From: Paracentrotus lividus
Lineage: Eukaryota > Echinodermata > Echinoidea > Camarodonta > Echinidae
Direction of reading: 5' to 3'
Assembly (NCBI GenBank): GCA_940671915.1
Contig: CALNVZ010002974.1
Span: 38,431,260 to 38,495,259 of the forward strand
DNA length: 64,000 bases
Shown here piece after piece: positions 13,845 to 25,385 of this stretch. The notes below the pieces were generated by a model. The model worked only from the letters and a program-made list of their open reading frames with translations, was not told the DNA's origin and made no database searches. The translations under genes and the position numbers were made by a program. Every line of letters begins with the position of its first letter. Positions within the stretch are counted from its first letter, which is position 1.

Positions 13845-13918
13845 GATTCCATGGGTATTTGAACCCAAGACCTCCGGAATGCCACACCAGTGCTCTTCCG
13901 ACTGAGCTATGGCAGACC
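13845..13918 (-). mobile_element. tRNA-like SINE head, minus strand (copy 1)
   Basis: Read on the minus strand it has a D-arm GCTCAGTCGGAAGAGC, an anticodon-like loop GTGGCAT and a T-arm around GGGTTCAAATACCC. The implied anticodon GGC is not one eukaryotic nuclear tRNA-Ala genes normally use (AGC is), and only about 4 of 7 acceptor pairs form, so it is a tRNA-derived repeat or pseudogene. The leader about 45 nt upstream contains CTCGAGCATTGAA, also found upstream of the copy at 36894-36964, so leader and head form one repeat unit. Confidence 0.75.
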
Positions 13919-14195
13919 CTATTTGAGTGTTCGCCAAAGAAAACCCCCTTACCTTTCAATGCTCGAGTGGTCAGAAGCTATAAAACCTGACATAAACCTG
14001 AAGGACCTCTTTTTGTAATAAACAAAGAGCAGAAGCATAGAAGTCCAATTTCATGACAGTAAAATTGCAAACTTGCTTTGTAAAAATTCTTTTGTAATAT
14101 TATTTTTTATATTCATGAATCAAAATTTTGAATAGAGCTTCTTGTAAGTGGAGGATGCTAGTAAGAAGAATATTGGAAGCAACACAGCAGAAAAG

Positions 14196-14235
14196 AAAGA
14201 GAGAGATATAGGTAGAGAGAGAGAGAGAAGAGGAG
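14196..14235. repeat. (GA)n microsatellite
   Basis: Purine-only run dominated by AGAGAG with interruptions. A short minus-strand ORF across it reads Ser/Leu repeats and is not a gene. Confidence 0.8.
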
Positions 14236-14691
14236 AAACCCAGACATAAAGAAAGGAAAAGCCAAAAACATATTGATGATAAAGACAGAAGGTTATCAAC
14301 ATTGGAAGAAAAAAGTCTATGTAAATGATATTAATTCCAAAATCATGTCATTTTTAAAAAATATTAAATCAAGTGACACTTCAACCAATGCCAAAAATTT
14401 ACATGTGATGTTGACACATGCAACAAAACACATGGTCCAAACAACATCATGTGAAATATTGATTAAATTGTGAAATTCAGTTTCATTTTGACTCCTTGCT
14501 CTTTGTAATGTACTATTTTATTTCTATTCTGTCAATACTTTTCCATAATTCATCCACCATCTAGGGCCGGGTTTTCCTGAACAATGATTGATTTAACACA
14601 ACAGTTGGAAGGGAAGTTACAATAACAGGTATCTTCTCCAATTATTCAGTAATGGGGAAAAGGTAGAAAGATGGAAATCATATTTACTTAA

Positions 14692-15055
14692 AAGGGATTG
14701 CATAATTTTGTGGAGACTTGAAAAAAAAATCTTAGCTGTGGGGGCCCTATATATACATGCTAGTGCATGTGATAATGGGTCAAGAGAAAATCCTGAAAAT
14801 CCATTTTCTAAACATCATTTACATGCTTCACAAAATAAAATAGTGATTATTTTTCTTCCATAGACTGCAGGGTTATCTTAAGTGTACTCAGGTATGTTTA
14901 TGACTAAGGTGATATTCAGTTATCAATTATCTGGGCAATTAAATGAACAAATACCTTAGAAATCTCTAATGGTTCCTGTCTTATGTAAAGTTTTCCTATT
15001 ATGAATTATTAGCTGGAAGACTATATTATTTAAGATCCTGAAAGAAATCATACAA
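14692..15055. mobile_element. TTAA-AGGGATT family, diverged copy
   Basis: Starts TTAA then AAGGGATTG. It shares with the complete copy at 63111-63352 an ordered series: CTTCCAYAGACTGCAGNG, a CTTAAG word, TATCAATTATCT/ATCAATATCT, CAATTAAA, AAATCTCTRRTGRTTCCTGT, ATTAGCTGG and ATCCTGAA. An extra segment of about 150 bp (14720-14860) is present only here. The right TTAA terminus is not recognisable. Non-coding. Confidence 0.65.
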
Positions 15056-15455
15056 TTCACTTATGCTAAAGAGTGTAAATTCATGTAATATTATTCTTGT
15101 CTAATGATTATATCTGCACTTGAATTGCATCAAATTTATAAAACGTGAAAATATTATATTGTAGAATAAAATCGTTAGTGTGAACACAAACATGAAACCA
15201 CTTTGTGATTGATTGCCGTCTTAACAGTAATGACCACCATTAGAAGGGTCAAAGAAGTGATATCACACACTACCTCAAGGGTTATACCATTCTGACATTG
15301 TTGAAACACCTGCTTCTTATTACCATAGCAACCATGACATCATATTATTAAGATGGTTTATTTCAATCAATAACCTTCTCAATTGGAAATTGCTGTATTT
15401 TTAAGTTTTATGCTGTTATCTTGCATGGTTTAATAAATGTAGTAACCCTCTTTAA

Positions 15456-15944
15456 AGGTGTACGTTCCCCATAGTGTAGAGGGAGTTCAAAATACATACG
15501 CGGTAACGAACTATGCAAGCTGCCCATTCATACCAACAATGTGCGACTCTTACGCAATGGTCCAGAAACCGAAAGCTAGAACGCCCGAACGATTGCCGAA
15601 GACATGAGCCAATTTGTTATCGCCAATGATTCGACCGCTCGGATGTAGCCGCCTGTTGTGCAAGCGAGACGTGATAATCTCGAGATCCGAACACTGTGTA
15701 CATGCATTCAATGATAGTGCACTGATACAATGCTTTATACACAAACAGAGTATTCACACACGCTGTACGCCTCGCACTCACAGCGCGATTGCGATTGGCT
15801 GGCGTGTGTTTGCACTTCTTTTGATTGACAACCGGCCGTATGCAAATTAGGTCATGCTCTCGATCGTGAACAATATGGCGGCGACCACACAGATCGTATC
15901 TTGAGTCCTCATTTTAGCTTAGCGATGCTCGTGCAGGACCGCCT
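15456..15944. mobile_element. Candidate TTAA-flanked element, CpG-rich
   Basis: A 489-bp block between TTAA (15452-15455) and TTAA (15945-15948), starting AGGTGTACG and ending GGACCGCCT. The ends match as inverted repeats only over AGGYG, so terminal support is weak. The block is clearly richer in CpG than its AT-rich flanks (CGGTAACG, GACCGCTCGG, GGCGGCGACC). Short ORFs open on both strands here are probably compositional. A mobile element is the likelier reading; a CpG-containing regulatory region is the alternative. Confidence 0.45.
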
Positions 15945-16189
15945 TTAAATGCAAGCAGCACCATTTCCTCTCAGAATTGGAATAGGGTTCAGAAATGATT
16001 AGAGCAACATCTATGTCATTCAGTTGCTTCATATTTTGTTAAAGGAATTTAGTAACTTCCAAAAACAAGTGCAAAAGGGATAGAAATGAATAAAATTCTA
16101 TTGTTCTGACTGTAAAAACAAACTACTGAAATTTTCAGATCAAATGCAAGTCATTTACTATCTTAAAAGAGTGAAATTGAAAACGAGGC

Positions 16190-16970
16190 TGAGGATACGG
16201 CCACGCATGATTAATTTATACCACTCCCTTGCAAGCATAGCAGCCGGGTAGGCATAGGGACTTCACGACAGGAAATGTGGTGGAAACCACGTGCATATCA
16301 ATTCTAGTTGTAAACTTAAGAGATAGAGGGCGCTACCATTCTACTCAAAGCGAACGCTCCCATTTACTTTTTCTGTTTTTGGACAGTTTTTCACTTTATT
16401 TTCTTTATTGTGGCGAGCAACTACCCTTTCAAAGAAATGATCAATTTGATTGAGTACGCTCACAGTCTGAATTTTTCAGAAATAGGGATAACTTATTGCA
16501 AAGGGAAAAAAAAAGTCCTGTCACTTTAAACTATTATAAGAGATTTTTTTTTCTCGATTGGTCAATGTTTACGCAAATCACATGCATATCGCATAGAAAA
16601 TAATGCGAACGGCGTCTTGGCGAGATCTCTTGGTTTGGAGCATCAATCTATGTAAAATACAGGTTCTGATTACAACTTCAGCACAATCATGATATAGGCT
16701 TTCCAAAATGTCTTTTTCCTCCATCTGGTCTGAAGCATCTACTAATTAAAACCATGAGAAAAGTTCATAAATTTCTTTCACCTCAACGCAGTATTTGCTC
16801 CATCACCGGACGGGCGATACCATTCGAATGCAGGGAAGTCTTCTTACGCGAGTTTTTGTTATTGCAGCCAGCTGTATAGATTTCTGCGCTTCCAACGTCA
16901 CTTTGTTGCGTCTGGCCTCTTAGATAATGGACGCGCCTTGTTTAATTACGATTTAATGCCACACATTGGT
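16190..16970. repeat. Probable old interspersed repeat, GC-richer than flanks
   Basis: A patch with AGCCGGGTAGGCATAGGG, GAGGGCGCTACC, GGCGTCTTGGCGAG and CACCGGACGGGCG words in AT-rich surroundings, with no usable ORF. No clean termini were found. The GATAGAGGGCGCTACC word near 16324 resembles a CTCF core. Confidence 0.3.
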
Positions 16971-18004
16971 ATACGTTAACTTTACATTTTACATAGAGTA
17001 GAATTGATATGCATTGAAACGCATGCAGTTTTCATTCGCGTCCAGGAATGGGTTTGAAAATTTGAGTATGAAATCATAGATATCTCGAAAGTAAAGCATA
17101 ATCATGTTGGCAAAATGAGCTAAATCCAATAAATTGCAATTTGAATATCATTCAATATTACTGCATTACTGCATACAATGTTAATGTTTCAAATCAAATG
17201 TCACATCAAGTTCTTTCAGATTATCTACAGACTAGACTGGGCATGAACAGGGCTTTTGATCCAGTAATTGTTGTCAACATTCATTTAAAAAAAAATCTTT
17301 TTGAATGAAGATTGCCAATGATGACCTTACAGCCTGTTCTACATTGCAAATACTAATATTTCAAGATGGATTCAAACTGGATAGCACTTTCATAAATAAC
17401 AGGTGAATGAAATGCATTGCATCCAGGGATATAGGGTACATGGAATCAATTTCATCATACTTTGATTTGTGCGGTCAACCAAATCAGTGACGGGACCTCT
17501 AAAGATATAATTTTTAAATATTACTTTAAAAAAGAGATCTATTGCCAGTTATAATGCTTCATTGCACTTCAAAAACAAAAGAGAGAATAATTAAGAGTGA
17601 GTATTGAAGTGTGCGAGAGAGAATATACAAGTGTTGTAATTTTTGTTACATTTATTAATGGCTTTATAGCACAATGACTGACCCCAATGGGTCACAATTT
17701 CGAAAGATAAAGAAATTCTTGCTTGGGGAACTCCCTTGTAAAAGCAATACAACCCTAATTGCAAATCAGTTTCATTTGTAGCTTTTGAAATTTCTTTCAA
17801 ATGTGAAAGTCAATTAAATACAACAAAGTTTCTGTTCAGTAATGCCTTTTCCAATTAAAATGTGATGTAACAAAACAAAGAGGAAAAAATAAGAAGAGGA
17901 AGAAAAGGGGAAGGGGGAGGCAATTTACAATTGTACAATGATCATTATGACATACATAGAAACCATCTGCAGTTTATTTGTTCCTCATACTGTTCTCATT
18001 TTGC

Positions 18005-18020
18005 CCACTAGATGGCAGTG
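18005..18020 (+). promoter_or_regulatory. CTCF-like binding motif
   Basis: CCACTAGATGGCAGTG fits the bilaterian CTCF core consensus CCASYAGRKGGCRS at every consensus position. It lies in unique-looking DNA between repeats. Binding is inferred from the motif only. Confidence 0.5.
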
Positions 18021-18284
18021 TTTACTTACGTAGCTTATTTCTGTTAAGTTCAAGGATATTTGGCCACAAGAAACCTCCAATCTCCCAGGTAAGCGCCAGT
18101 GGGACATAAATTTACATGTACGTGCATGTGTGTACATGTTTGTCTCCAATAGAGAGTAATGTAGTTATTACAGTTGATATGACAAGAGATTCATCGCTAG
18201 AGCTGTCTTCATTCATGTATATTATTAAGTCTTGTTCAATAAAATTGGTAGAAGCTTGGTTTGTCATAGGGTTGTTTTCATTAA

Positions 18285-18782
18285 AGGGGAAGTTCACCCT
18301 GGGTTTAAATTGGTTTTTAAAAATGCAGAAAAATAAACGAAAAAATATGAGTGAAGGTTTGGAGAAAATCGACCAAAAAATGATGAAGTTATGAATATTC
18401 AAAGTTTCGATTCTGTGACGTCACATGCGAGCAGATCTCCTATGTGTTATATAGTGTAAATTCCATGAAATGTCATTTTTTCCAGAAGAAATTAATTGTG
18501 TCACCTGTGCGGTCGATATACCATCAAACATATGTTCATATACATGACTATATCAAATTGACACATTCCTTTATCAAGAACCATGACAAAAGGAAAAATT
18601 TATGGAATTAAAATACACAACCAATGGGAGAGCTGCTCGCACGTGACGTCACAGAATCAAAACTTTAATTATTCATAACTTTGCTATTTTTTGGTCAATT
18701 TTCTTCAAACATTCACTAATGTTTTTTTTATTATTTTTCTTCATTTTTTAAGACCAACAAAGTTCCAGGGTGAACTTCCCCT
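18285..18782. mobile_element. TTAA-flanked fold-back element, AGGGGAAGTTCACCC family, best copy
   Basis: Flanked by TTAA on both sides. It begins AGGGGAAGTTCACCCTGG and ends CCAGGGTGAACTTCCCCT, a perfect 18-bp inverted terminus. Similarity between the arms runs about 200 bp inward (CATATTTTTT/AAATATG, TCGATTTT, ATGAATATTC, TTTCGATTCTGTGACGTCAC against GTGACGTCACAGAATCAAAAC, and a CTGCTCGC/GCGAGCAG pair). Each arm carries one palindromic TGACGTCA (18416-18423 and 18644-18651). There is no transposase, so it is a 498-bp MITE. Short ORFs open on both strands at 18112-18402 are mirror images of the palindromic arm and are not genes. Confidence 0.93.
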
Positions 18783-18904
18783 TTAAAAAAAAGTAATTGT
18801 TTTATACTATGATATTCACCATGCACATTTATGTGATTGGTAGGAGCTTGGAATGTTGTTGCCTCAACATAAAGGATGATTTTTTCAAAACCCGACACTG
18901 CTGA

Positions 18905-19065
18905 TGGCAACCCTAACCCTTAAAACTAAGGGTTATGTCTAGAGTTATATTTATATGATTCGGATTTGGGTAAGGATTAGGCATATGGTTAGGGTTTGGT
19001 TTAAGATTAGGATTAAGATTAGGATTAAGATTAGGAGGAAGGTTTAATAGGTTTAGGGTGTCCGA
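18905..19065. repeat. Degenerate TTAGGG/TTAAGATTAGGA tract
   Basis: Imperfect runs of GATTAGGATTAAGATTAGG and GGTTAGGGTTTGG, preceded by CCCTAACCCTT on the same strand. Telomere-like in composition but too mutated and too internal to be a chromosome end. Confidence 0.65.
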
Positions 19066-19201
19066 AGTTCCAGTGTTTAGTAGGAGAACATGTGGGTAAC
19101 CCTGTGGTAGTTGAATAAAAAAATATGTGGAGACAGTGCATTTTCATATCTAGTTTCCACAGCATTGAAAGTTCTACCCTTTTCCGACGGTACAAATTTC
19201 C

Positions 19202-19650
19202 CTTAAGCCCGTACTAACTTGCCATTTAGCTCCACCTATAGTACTGGGTTAAGCTTATTCCACTTTCTGTTCCCACAACGTTTTTGCAAAGTATGCTAAC
19301 CCCACCTAAAGTACGGGATTCTCTGGCCCTGTAAAAAAGCAGGGATAGCCGGGCAATTGCGGTGCTAAGGCATGAAAGTCGGGGTAAAGAACTCTCGTCG
19401 GAACAGCGATCGAAGTTATACCTGGCTAACGCAAAATGCGGTTCTGAGACACATAGGCGCCAGCAGCTGTTGTCCAATCAGAGATAGGCAGTTAACTGGT
19501 CTTTTGGAAAGCCGGGGTTAGCGAATTTTGTGTGCGAACAGCATGTATTTTCTTAGCCGGTGTTAGGCAGATAATTTGGCTCGTGAGAAAAAGAAAATAA
19601 ATAGTATGGGGTTAAGGAAAGCATGGGGTTAAGGATAGTACGGGGTTAAG
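19202..19650. mobile_element. Fold-back element with TTAAGCCCGTACTA ends
   Basis: The left end CTTAAGCCCGTACTA and the right end TAGTACGGGGTTAAG are inverted repeats. The GGGTTAA/TTAACCC-type word recurs internally at least five times in both orientations (AGTACTGGGTTAAG, GCTAACCCCACC, GGGGTTAGCG, TATGGGGTTAAGG, CATGGGGTTAAGG). GC-richer than the flanks. The 83-codon minus-strand ORF inside shows no domain and is treated as chance. Confidence 0.7.
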
Positions 19651-19659
19651 AAACCGTCA

Positions 19660-20805
19660 TGAAAAAAAAAGGGTATTCGATTATCAGAGGACATGAAGAT
19701 AAATTTATTAGACTAAGCCATATGGGATCTAAATTTACATGTAGGAGAGTTGTCCAGTATTTCTTTTCCCCATTACCACAGGATCTTTCATGTCAGCAGA
19801 TAATATTTTGGGCTAAACCCTTCCAATTTATTTCTTATTTGTTTAAAGCTTCTTCCATCCCTCATAAATGTATGCCTTACAATTAAACAATCATTGTATC
19901 ATTACTATTGGACAATACGCAAACATGGGAAACAAAATGTTTGCATTTTATTTTTTTTTTCCAATAATATCGAACTGTACAGCCACATGGATGTGAAACA
20001 AGACCTACATTGCAAATGACCAATAGTATTAACTTAAACATTTTCGTTTCCCAATGGCTTCCAATCGAGACTGATAGAAGAAAAACCACCCCACATTTTT
20101 ATTATAACAGTGAACTGCTATGAATAGCAGTTACCACATATTTACCTATCTCCTATTTTAATTCTTCCGTCATACACCCAGTTCAGAGGAAAAGTCCTCA
20201 TTCCAGTTCTTCATCCTGCTCTAATATTTACTCTTCCATCAAGGTAATTGGTCCAAGAGTGATTGCTATCACGCAACACACATCTACATAATATATTCAT
20301 CACAACCTGATGGATGGTATCCTCAAAGGGACTCACACAGGCAGAAAAGGTCAAATTTTGTTCAGAAGGTAAATGTATATTGGTAGTACAAATTGTATTA
20401 ATCTGTGCAAGCAGACAGACTGCACAATCCCTCATGTGTTATTCATCTACAGAGATATCAAATCAACACTGAATAAAAAAATCCACATTAGGGTTTATGA
20501 AGTCATGTAATATAAAAAAAATAAATAAATAAAAACACACACTTGTATGGTCTGTTACCTTTATAATAAAGATCTGGTTATCACGGCAAAAGGCATGAAG
20601 ACCCTTTTAGCTTCACAAAACGGGAGCATGCAATCATGCTTTAAAAACTTACTTATTTTCAGTTTCATTTATTTTGGAGGTGTATAGCTATAATTACTAG
20701 AGGAAAGTCGGGTCCTTCATAAGTCTCATATTGTATTCTATGTGTAGACCATTTTGCAACATGGTTAATTATAAACACAAAGCTATTTGAAAACCCATGC
20801 GGGGA
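19660..20805. other. No recognisable feature
   Basis: AT-rich sequence. A 74-codon open frame on the minus strand (20211-20435) reads fairly protein-like but shows no splice acceptor and no known motif, so it is not called. Confidence 0.5.
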
Positions 20806-20814
20806 AATGTCATG

Positions 20815-20985
20815 TCCCGTAGATGTGTTGTGGTCTAATGGACAAGTCGCGGATTGTCAATCACAAGGTTCAAAGAACTGTCACTTTACTAATCTTCCTT
20901 TGGCAATTAATGTACAACTGCACACTCAAACCAGAATTGGGGTAAATGGCACCCCTAGGAAGATTGCTATTTAGCCAGAGCACCT
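20815..20985 (+). mobile_element. Degraded tRNA-derived SINE
   Basis: The head TGTGGTCTAATGGACAAGTC, GGATTGTCAATCACAAGGTTCAAA resembles a tRNA-Asp-like A box, GTC anticodon loop and broken B box. It is followed by a non-tRNA body (GGGTAAATGGCACCCCTAGG and AAGATTGCTATTTAG). The T-arm lacks the GGTTCGA core, so it cannot be a working tRNA gene. Confidence 0.5.
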
Positions 20986-21024
20986 TATTACTCTCTCTCT
21001 AAAAAAAAACAAAAACAAAAACAA

Positions 21025-21220
21025 GTGAAAAAGTTTACTCTTGAAGTAGAGAATTTCAGAAAACGTGAATTTAGAGTGAAATTCACTCGAAATTCAAGTG
21101 AATTTGGAGCAAAAATACACATTTTCACTCAACTTTAAAGTGAGGTGAGGATCACTCAAAAAACTTCTCAATGAGTGAAAATGTGTATATTCTCCATCAA
21201 GAGTGAATTTTTTTCACTCG
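21025..21220. repeat. Imperfect palindrome built from GAGTGAA/TTCACTC
   Basis: Contains GAGTGAAATTCACTCG near 21079, and the inverted pair AATACACATTTTCACTCA / TGAGTGAAAATGTGTATATT around 21113-21191. It looks like the core of an old fold-back element; the outer ends are lost in AT-rich sequence. Confidence 0.55.
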
Positions 21221-22120
21221 TTTTTTTTTTATTTTTTTTAATTTTTAAAAAAAAATCATATCTCCATCTCACCACATTTTTTTTTTTTACCTTTTACCAC
21301 CTTTTTAAAAATCTTGAATGATATGCATGAGCTATCAATATGATAAAAAATTATTTATTTAGCTACTTCTCAGATGTATGTGTGTCAGTTACAGCCAAAA
21401 TTATATATTTATGCTCATTATACTGTCAGAGATGCTACTATTGTCTCTTTCCTATTAATATGTAAAAAAAAAAATGTTCTTTTGTCCACCAGTCTAAGCA
21501 GATAATACAAAATGTTTTTTGTTTACATATTATAAAAATGACAATAAAAATTGGTAATATATTTAAAGAATCTAACAAGAGGAGATGCAAATTGAAATTA
21601 ATTAGTAAAAACTATTAAAATCCAAATATAGGAGGCAATTTAAAGATGCGATAGCCAAATTATGCCTCACCCTTATTTAGCTATCCATGTCTGCCAATCA
21701 CTACTGACTCACATGCAATGGCAGTCTATCATGGGGTAATCATATTACGCAGACTCACTTCACAAGTGGATTCACGTACTATGTAAAGGAGTGGTATTAG
21801 AATGTAGAAGTAGATCAGGGATTAATCAATGGTAAATTGAAGAGAGAGCTAGCCACCATTACATCTCGTTTATATCACAATGTGCAATGCTGCTTGAAAC
21901 AGGAAATTAAAGACAGAGAGAGGATGCAGCTCTCTTTTGAATTCACCCTGGTCTTTTAAGGTCAAGGAAATTTCAGGGAAACAACAGATTTGGAAAGTGA
22001 TATTGAGTGTGATGTATCAAGATAATACTGTGAAAATGAAAGAGGGATTTACTGAAAGGAAGTGGGAGTTAGAGAGTGATAGAGAAAGAAGAGCGGGAGA
22101 AGAGAAAAAGGACAAGAATG

Positions 22121-22378
22121 AAATACAAACAGTTATCTTGGGTAGATGTCAACATACTAGATTCTATATAGAGTTGCTGGATAATATACTTATAAAGATC
22201 GCCTCTTATTGTAGACATCCATTGACATAATCATACACTTATAGTTAGGAAATGCAAACAGTTATCTTGGGTAGATGTCAACATACTAGATTCTATATAG
22301 AGTTGCTGGACAATATACTTTAAAGATCGCCTCTTATTGTAGACATCCATTGACATAATCATACACTTATAGTTAGAT
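22121..22378. repeat. 129-bp tandem duplication, nearly identical
   Basis: Two adjacent units start AAATACAAACAGTTATCTTG (22121) and AAATGCAAACAGTTATCTTG (22250) and differ at only a few positions through the shared GTAGACATCCATTGACATAATC. Decayed relatives of the GATAGCAACATRCTARATTC core recur at about 22375-22500 and 22675-22760, so older rounds of duplication preceded this one. Confidence 0.9.
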
Positions 22379-22799
22379 AGCAACATGCTAGATTCCTACA
22401 TAAGAGTTTCTGGATAATACTCATAAAGATCATCTCTTATTTATAATGGATGAATATCGATCCTGGATTAATCTGATCTACATGTAACACTGCTAAATCC
22501 TATAGAGTTACTGGACAATACTTATATAACATAAAGATCATCTAATATAAGAATTATAATTAATCTTATCTAACAATATTAAATCTAAAACCAGGGTAAT
22601 TGTGTTGTGCAATATTACTGTAGAGCACTTTTGATAAAGAGGTGCTATATCAGCAAAGATAATTACTATTGTTATCTTAGTTAGATAGCAACATACTAAA
22701 TTCCACGATGAAGTAATGAACAATACTCTTAAAGAACACCCTTTATGATGATTGAATATCAATTAGTCTGACCTAATACTACAAAAATATTTCTGAGAT

Positions 22800-24860
22800 A
22801 GCACATACCAGTTTAAGCATCTATATACACACAGAGAAATCTTTACAATTTTTTTGTAAAATAGGAACCGAGGTAAACTAGTAGTATGTGTGCCTGTATG
22901 TGAATAGTATTTACATCGGTTCATATTTTACAAAAGGCTTTTGTAAAATTTTATCTATGTGCTTTTATGTTTTACCAAAGTGGTTTTTAGAATAACAGTT
23001 TTAGAATGCCTTATCATGATAAAATATGTAAGATGTCAGATCCCATAATTGTTAATACATTTGAAGATTAGACCTGGATAGTGAGTTTCAAAGGCTGTGA
23101 TAGTGTGTAAACATTCACTTACACTCCGGATCAATTGTAAGCAATTATGGTGAAATGCAATACATAATTAAATGTCACATCAATCTTGTTGTTTATAAAC
23201 CATCAGACATTTCCTCATAGTTTACTGAACATATTGGGTTTCTCATGAATGCTTACACTATTAATAGGAATGACAAAAACCATGATGCATGCAAATAGGA
23301 TTTCATTACCCTCTTGGTGCAAGACTAATTATACATTTATGTATGAATTTGTATCTCTTTATTTCTTGATTGAACCATAAAAACGGGTGGTAATATCAAA
23401 CAAAACAACAAAAAACGCCAAACTGAGAATAATACAAGATCCACAAAGAACAAATGCAACTTCTCATGTTTTAATATATTAAAGCATATAAAATTGATGT
23501 GAAAATAAGGTTAAAAGGTGGCATGTAAAGTGAACAAGTTCCTGAATACAGCACTGTTTTTTTTCTTTTCAACAAGACATGGCCGTCTCCTTTTGTGAAA
23601 TATGAATGACACTATTCTTGCTCATACCTATGGGAGTGAATATGAAAGTAAACATTACAGGTCATTCACAAATATTTCTTATGCATTTCGAGGTCAAATG
23701 TTTAAGGTTGCTGAGATACTGCGCTTTCAATCCTTCTTCCCTTACGACATCTTAATTTTTTTTTTGTGGTTTCAGAAGCCTAGTTAGCGAATTCCCAGAT
23801 GTTTACAAGAATAAAATCTATGCTAAAATCTCCCCTCAGACAGACAACGAAACTACACAATATTTTAGTCAATTTGGTAATAAGTCAAGAAGCCTATTTT
23901 GACCGAGTTTTGATTTTAATCTTGTGAGTACTTGGAGAGGTCCTCCCGTCACATACTCACAAATAGCTGAATAGACTGTGAATCTACTATGAGACCATTG
24001 AAAGTGGCTTTTATATGGATTACCCTTATTTCTCTACATCAACCCACTGACATCATTGCTCAAGATATCTGTGCCTGGGGTCAATTGAAACAGTGGGCTA
24101 TAGAAAAAGTTGCATGAGATGTATAAAATGTATCGACATAATGATTGTTGGCCCATTTAGTAAGCAAATAATTTAGAAGGCTATGGGTTATTAAAAGGTT
24201 TCAGACTCCAGATCAAAAGACATTCATGAATTGAAATATTGAGACAATTCATGATAATTACAGGAAATTTCCAGGAACTCTCTGCAATGCTTACATGTAT
24301 GCCGATGCAGAGAGTGTGGTTCTTGAAAGAGACACACTCTATAAGCCAATATTTTTGTTGTGCGATTTTGGACTAGTTTTTGAAATTTGCAAGTGGAAGA
24401 TTTTGCGATACTTCTGATGTTTTCATTTCTATAAATAGCCTTTTGTTAAACTGGAATTTTTTGTGAAGATTAACTTGTGAATACACGAAAATAACCACTT
24501 ATAAAGAAGAGTGAAGAGTGTAAAGAAGAGTCCACGTGAAGCCCATGCAAGCTAAAATATGGGACATTCATAGGAACTTTAATGGATTTGCCATCTTACA
24601 ATGGTTTCTCTGCAACGCTTAAAGGGCCCATTGCAAAAGAGGCGATCACCTGCCTGATGAGGGTTTCCAATGATGCAGCCTATTATTTGTGTGGAAGCAA
24701 TTTGTTGTCATACCCTAGGGTAGATAGAGTGGTACAGTATGGCCACCTTTGTTGTTGTTGTTGTTGTTGTTTTTTTTTTGGAGGTGATCTCCTTCCGACA
24801 GGCGCAGGTGGTTGCAACAATGATCACTTTCTGACTATGTACAGATGACGATTTGTGAAA
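22800..24860. other. No recognisable gene
   Basis: AT-rich sequence with no convincing exon. A (TTG)n run of seven units at about 24750-24770 is followed by a T run and gives an ORF with a Cys run; both are simple-repeat artefacts. Confidence 0.5.
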
Positions 24861-24866
24861 TAGACA

Positions 24867-24917
24867 AATTGTAACACACTCTAATCCCTAATTGACTAAG
24901 GGGTCTCCTATCTAACA
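24867..24917 (-). pseudogene. Partial donor-end copy of the 25386-25628 exon (oldest, third copy)
   Basis: On the minus strand CTGTTAGATAGGAGACC, CTTAGTCAATTAGGGATTAG, then GTGTGTTACAATTTG matches the last part of the exon and its first intron bases, with an internal deletion. The donor GTGAGT has become GTGTGT, so it should not splice. It abuts the left edge of a GAGACGTCTC element. Confidence 0.6.
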
Positions 24918-25189
24918 GAGACGTCTCAACGACTTAGACACCAGAGACATCTCCATGACTTCAAAACTCAGAGATGTCTCTGATAATTTTTCCTGTCACA
25001 TAAACATCTCAGAGACGTCTTTGCGACAAAAAAACAAATAGATAAAAACGTGTTCTAATTTCCTCGTAAGTTGCAGAGACGTCTTTGAGACATCTCTGAG
25101 ATATCTCCGCAAATAGCATCAAACCCATCTCAAATCCGTCAGAAACCAGTCTCAAACTAGTCTCAAATCCATCTCATGGTACCACCATA
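24911..25189. mobile_element. GAGACGTCTC-rich element, copy 3
   Basis: Same motif set as 12458-12763 (CAGAGACGTCTC, CAGAGACATCTC, TCAAACTAGTCTCAAATCC). Its right end is GGTACCACCATAGG, with the expected GTGAGATACCAC shortened. Its left TIR is missing and replaced by an exon-derived fragment. A second piece of the same right end lies at 25283-25356. Confidence 0.65.
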
Positions 25190-25190
25190 G

Positions 25191-25282
25191 GAACTTGAAA
25201 GGAATTGTAACTCACCCAAATTCCTACTTGACTAAGGGGTCTCCTCCTGATAGTCATCCTTACTCCTCCTCCTATCTAGCTC
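25191..25282 (-). pseudogene. Partial duplicate of the exon donor end (second copy)
   Basis: On the minus strand it repeats the last 60-70 nt of the exon and its splice donor (GTGAGTTACAATTCC), offset by 170 bp from the main exon. Against the main copy it lacks two bases (GACTATCAGG versus GACTATATCAGG), which shifts the frame to a TAG. It has no acceptor half. The donor itself is intact, so it could compete as a cryptic 5' splice site, but any exon using it would be out of frame. Confidence 0.75.
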
Positions 25283-25356
25283 AAACCCATCTTAAATTCA
25301 TCTCAAACTATTCCCAAACTAGTCTCAAATCCTTCTTATGGCAAGTGAGATACCAC
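25283..25356. mobile_element. Fragment of GAGACGTCTC element right end
   Basis: Contains TCAAACTATTCCCAAACTAG, TCTCAAATCC and GGCAAGTGAGATACCACC, the right terminus of the family. It sits between the two newest copies of the exon donor end, so the 170-bp duplication unit was part exon, part intron and part transposon. Confidence 0.65.
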
Positions 25357-25385
25357 CATAAGAACTTTAAAGAATTGTAACTCAC

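Noticed and set aside
13732-13959. 75-codon minus-strand ORF reading CHSSVGRALVWHSGG
   Set aside because: This is translation of the tRNA-like element (GCTCAGTCGGAAGAGC); such frames are a well-known artefact.
18112-18402. Overlapping ORFs on both strands of about 95 codons
   Set aside because: They lie in the arm of the palindromic element at 18285-18782 and have no independent support.
18905-19065. Telomere or former chromosome end
   Set aside because: The TTAGGG-like units are heavily mutated, mixed with TTAAGATTAGGA and lie in the middle of ordinary repeats; similar tracts occur at three other places.
20211-20435. Possible 74-codon exon on the minus strand
   Set aside because: Reasonable residue composition but no acceptor, a doubtful donor and no recognised motif.
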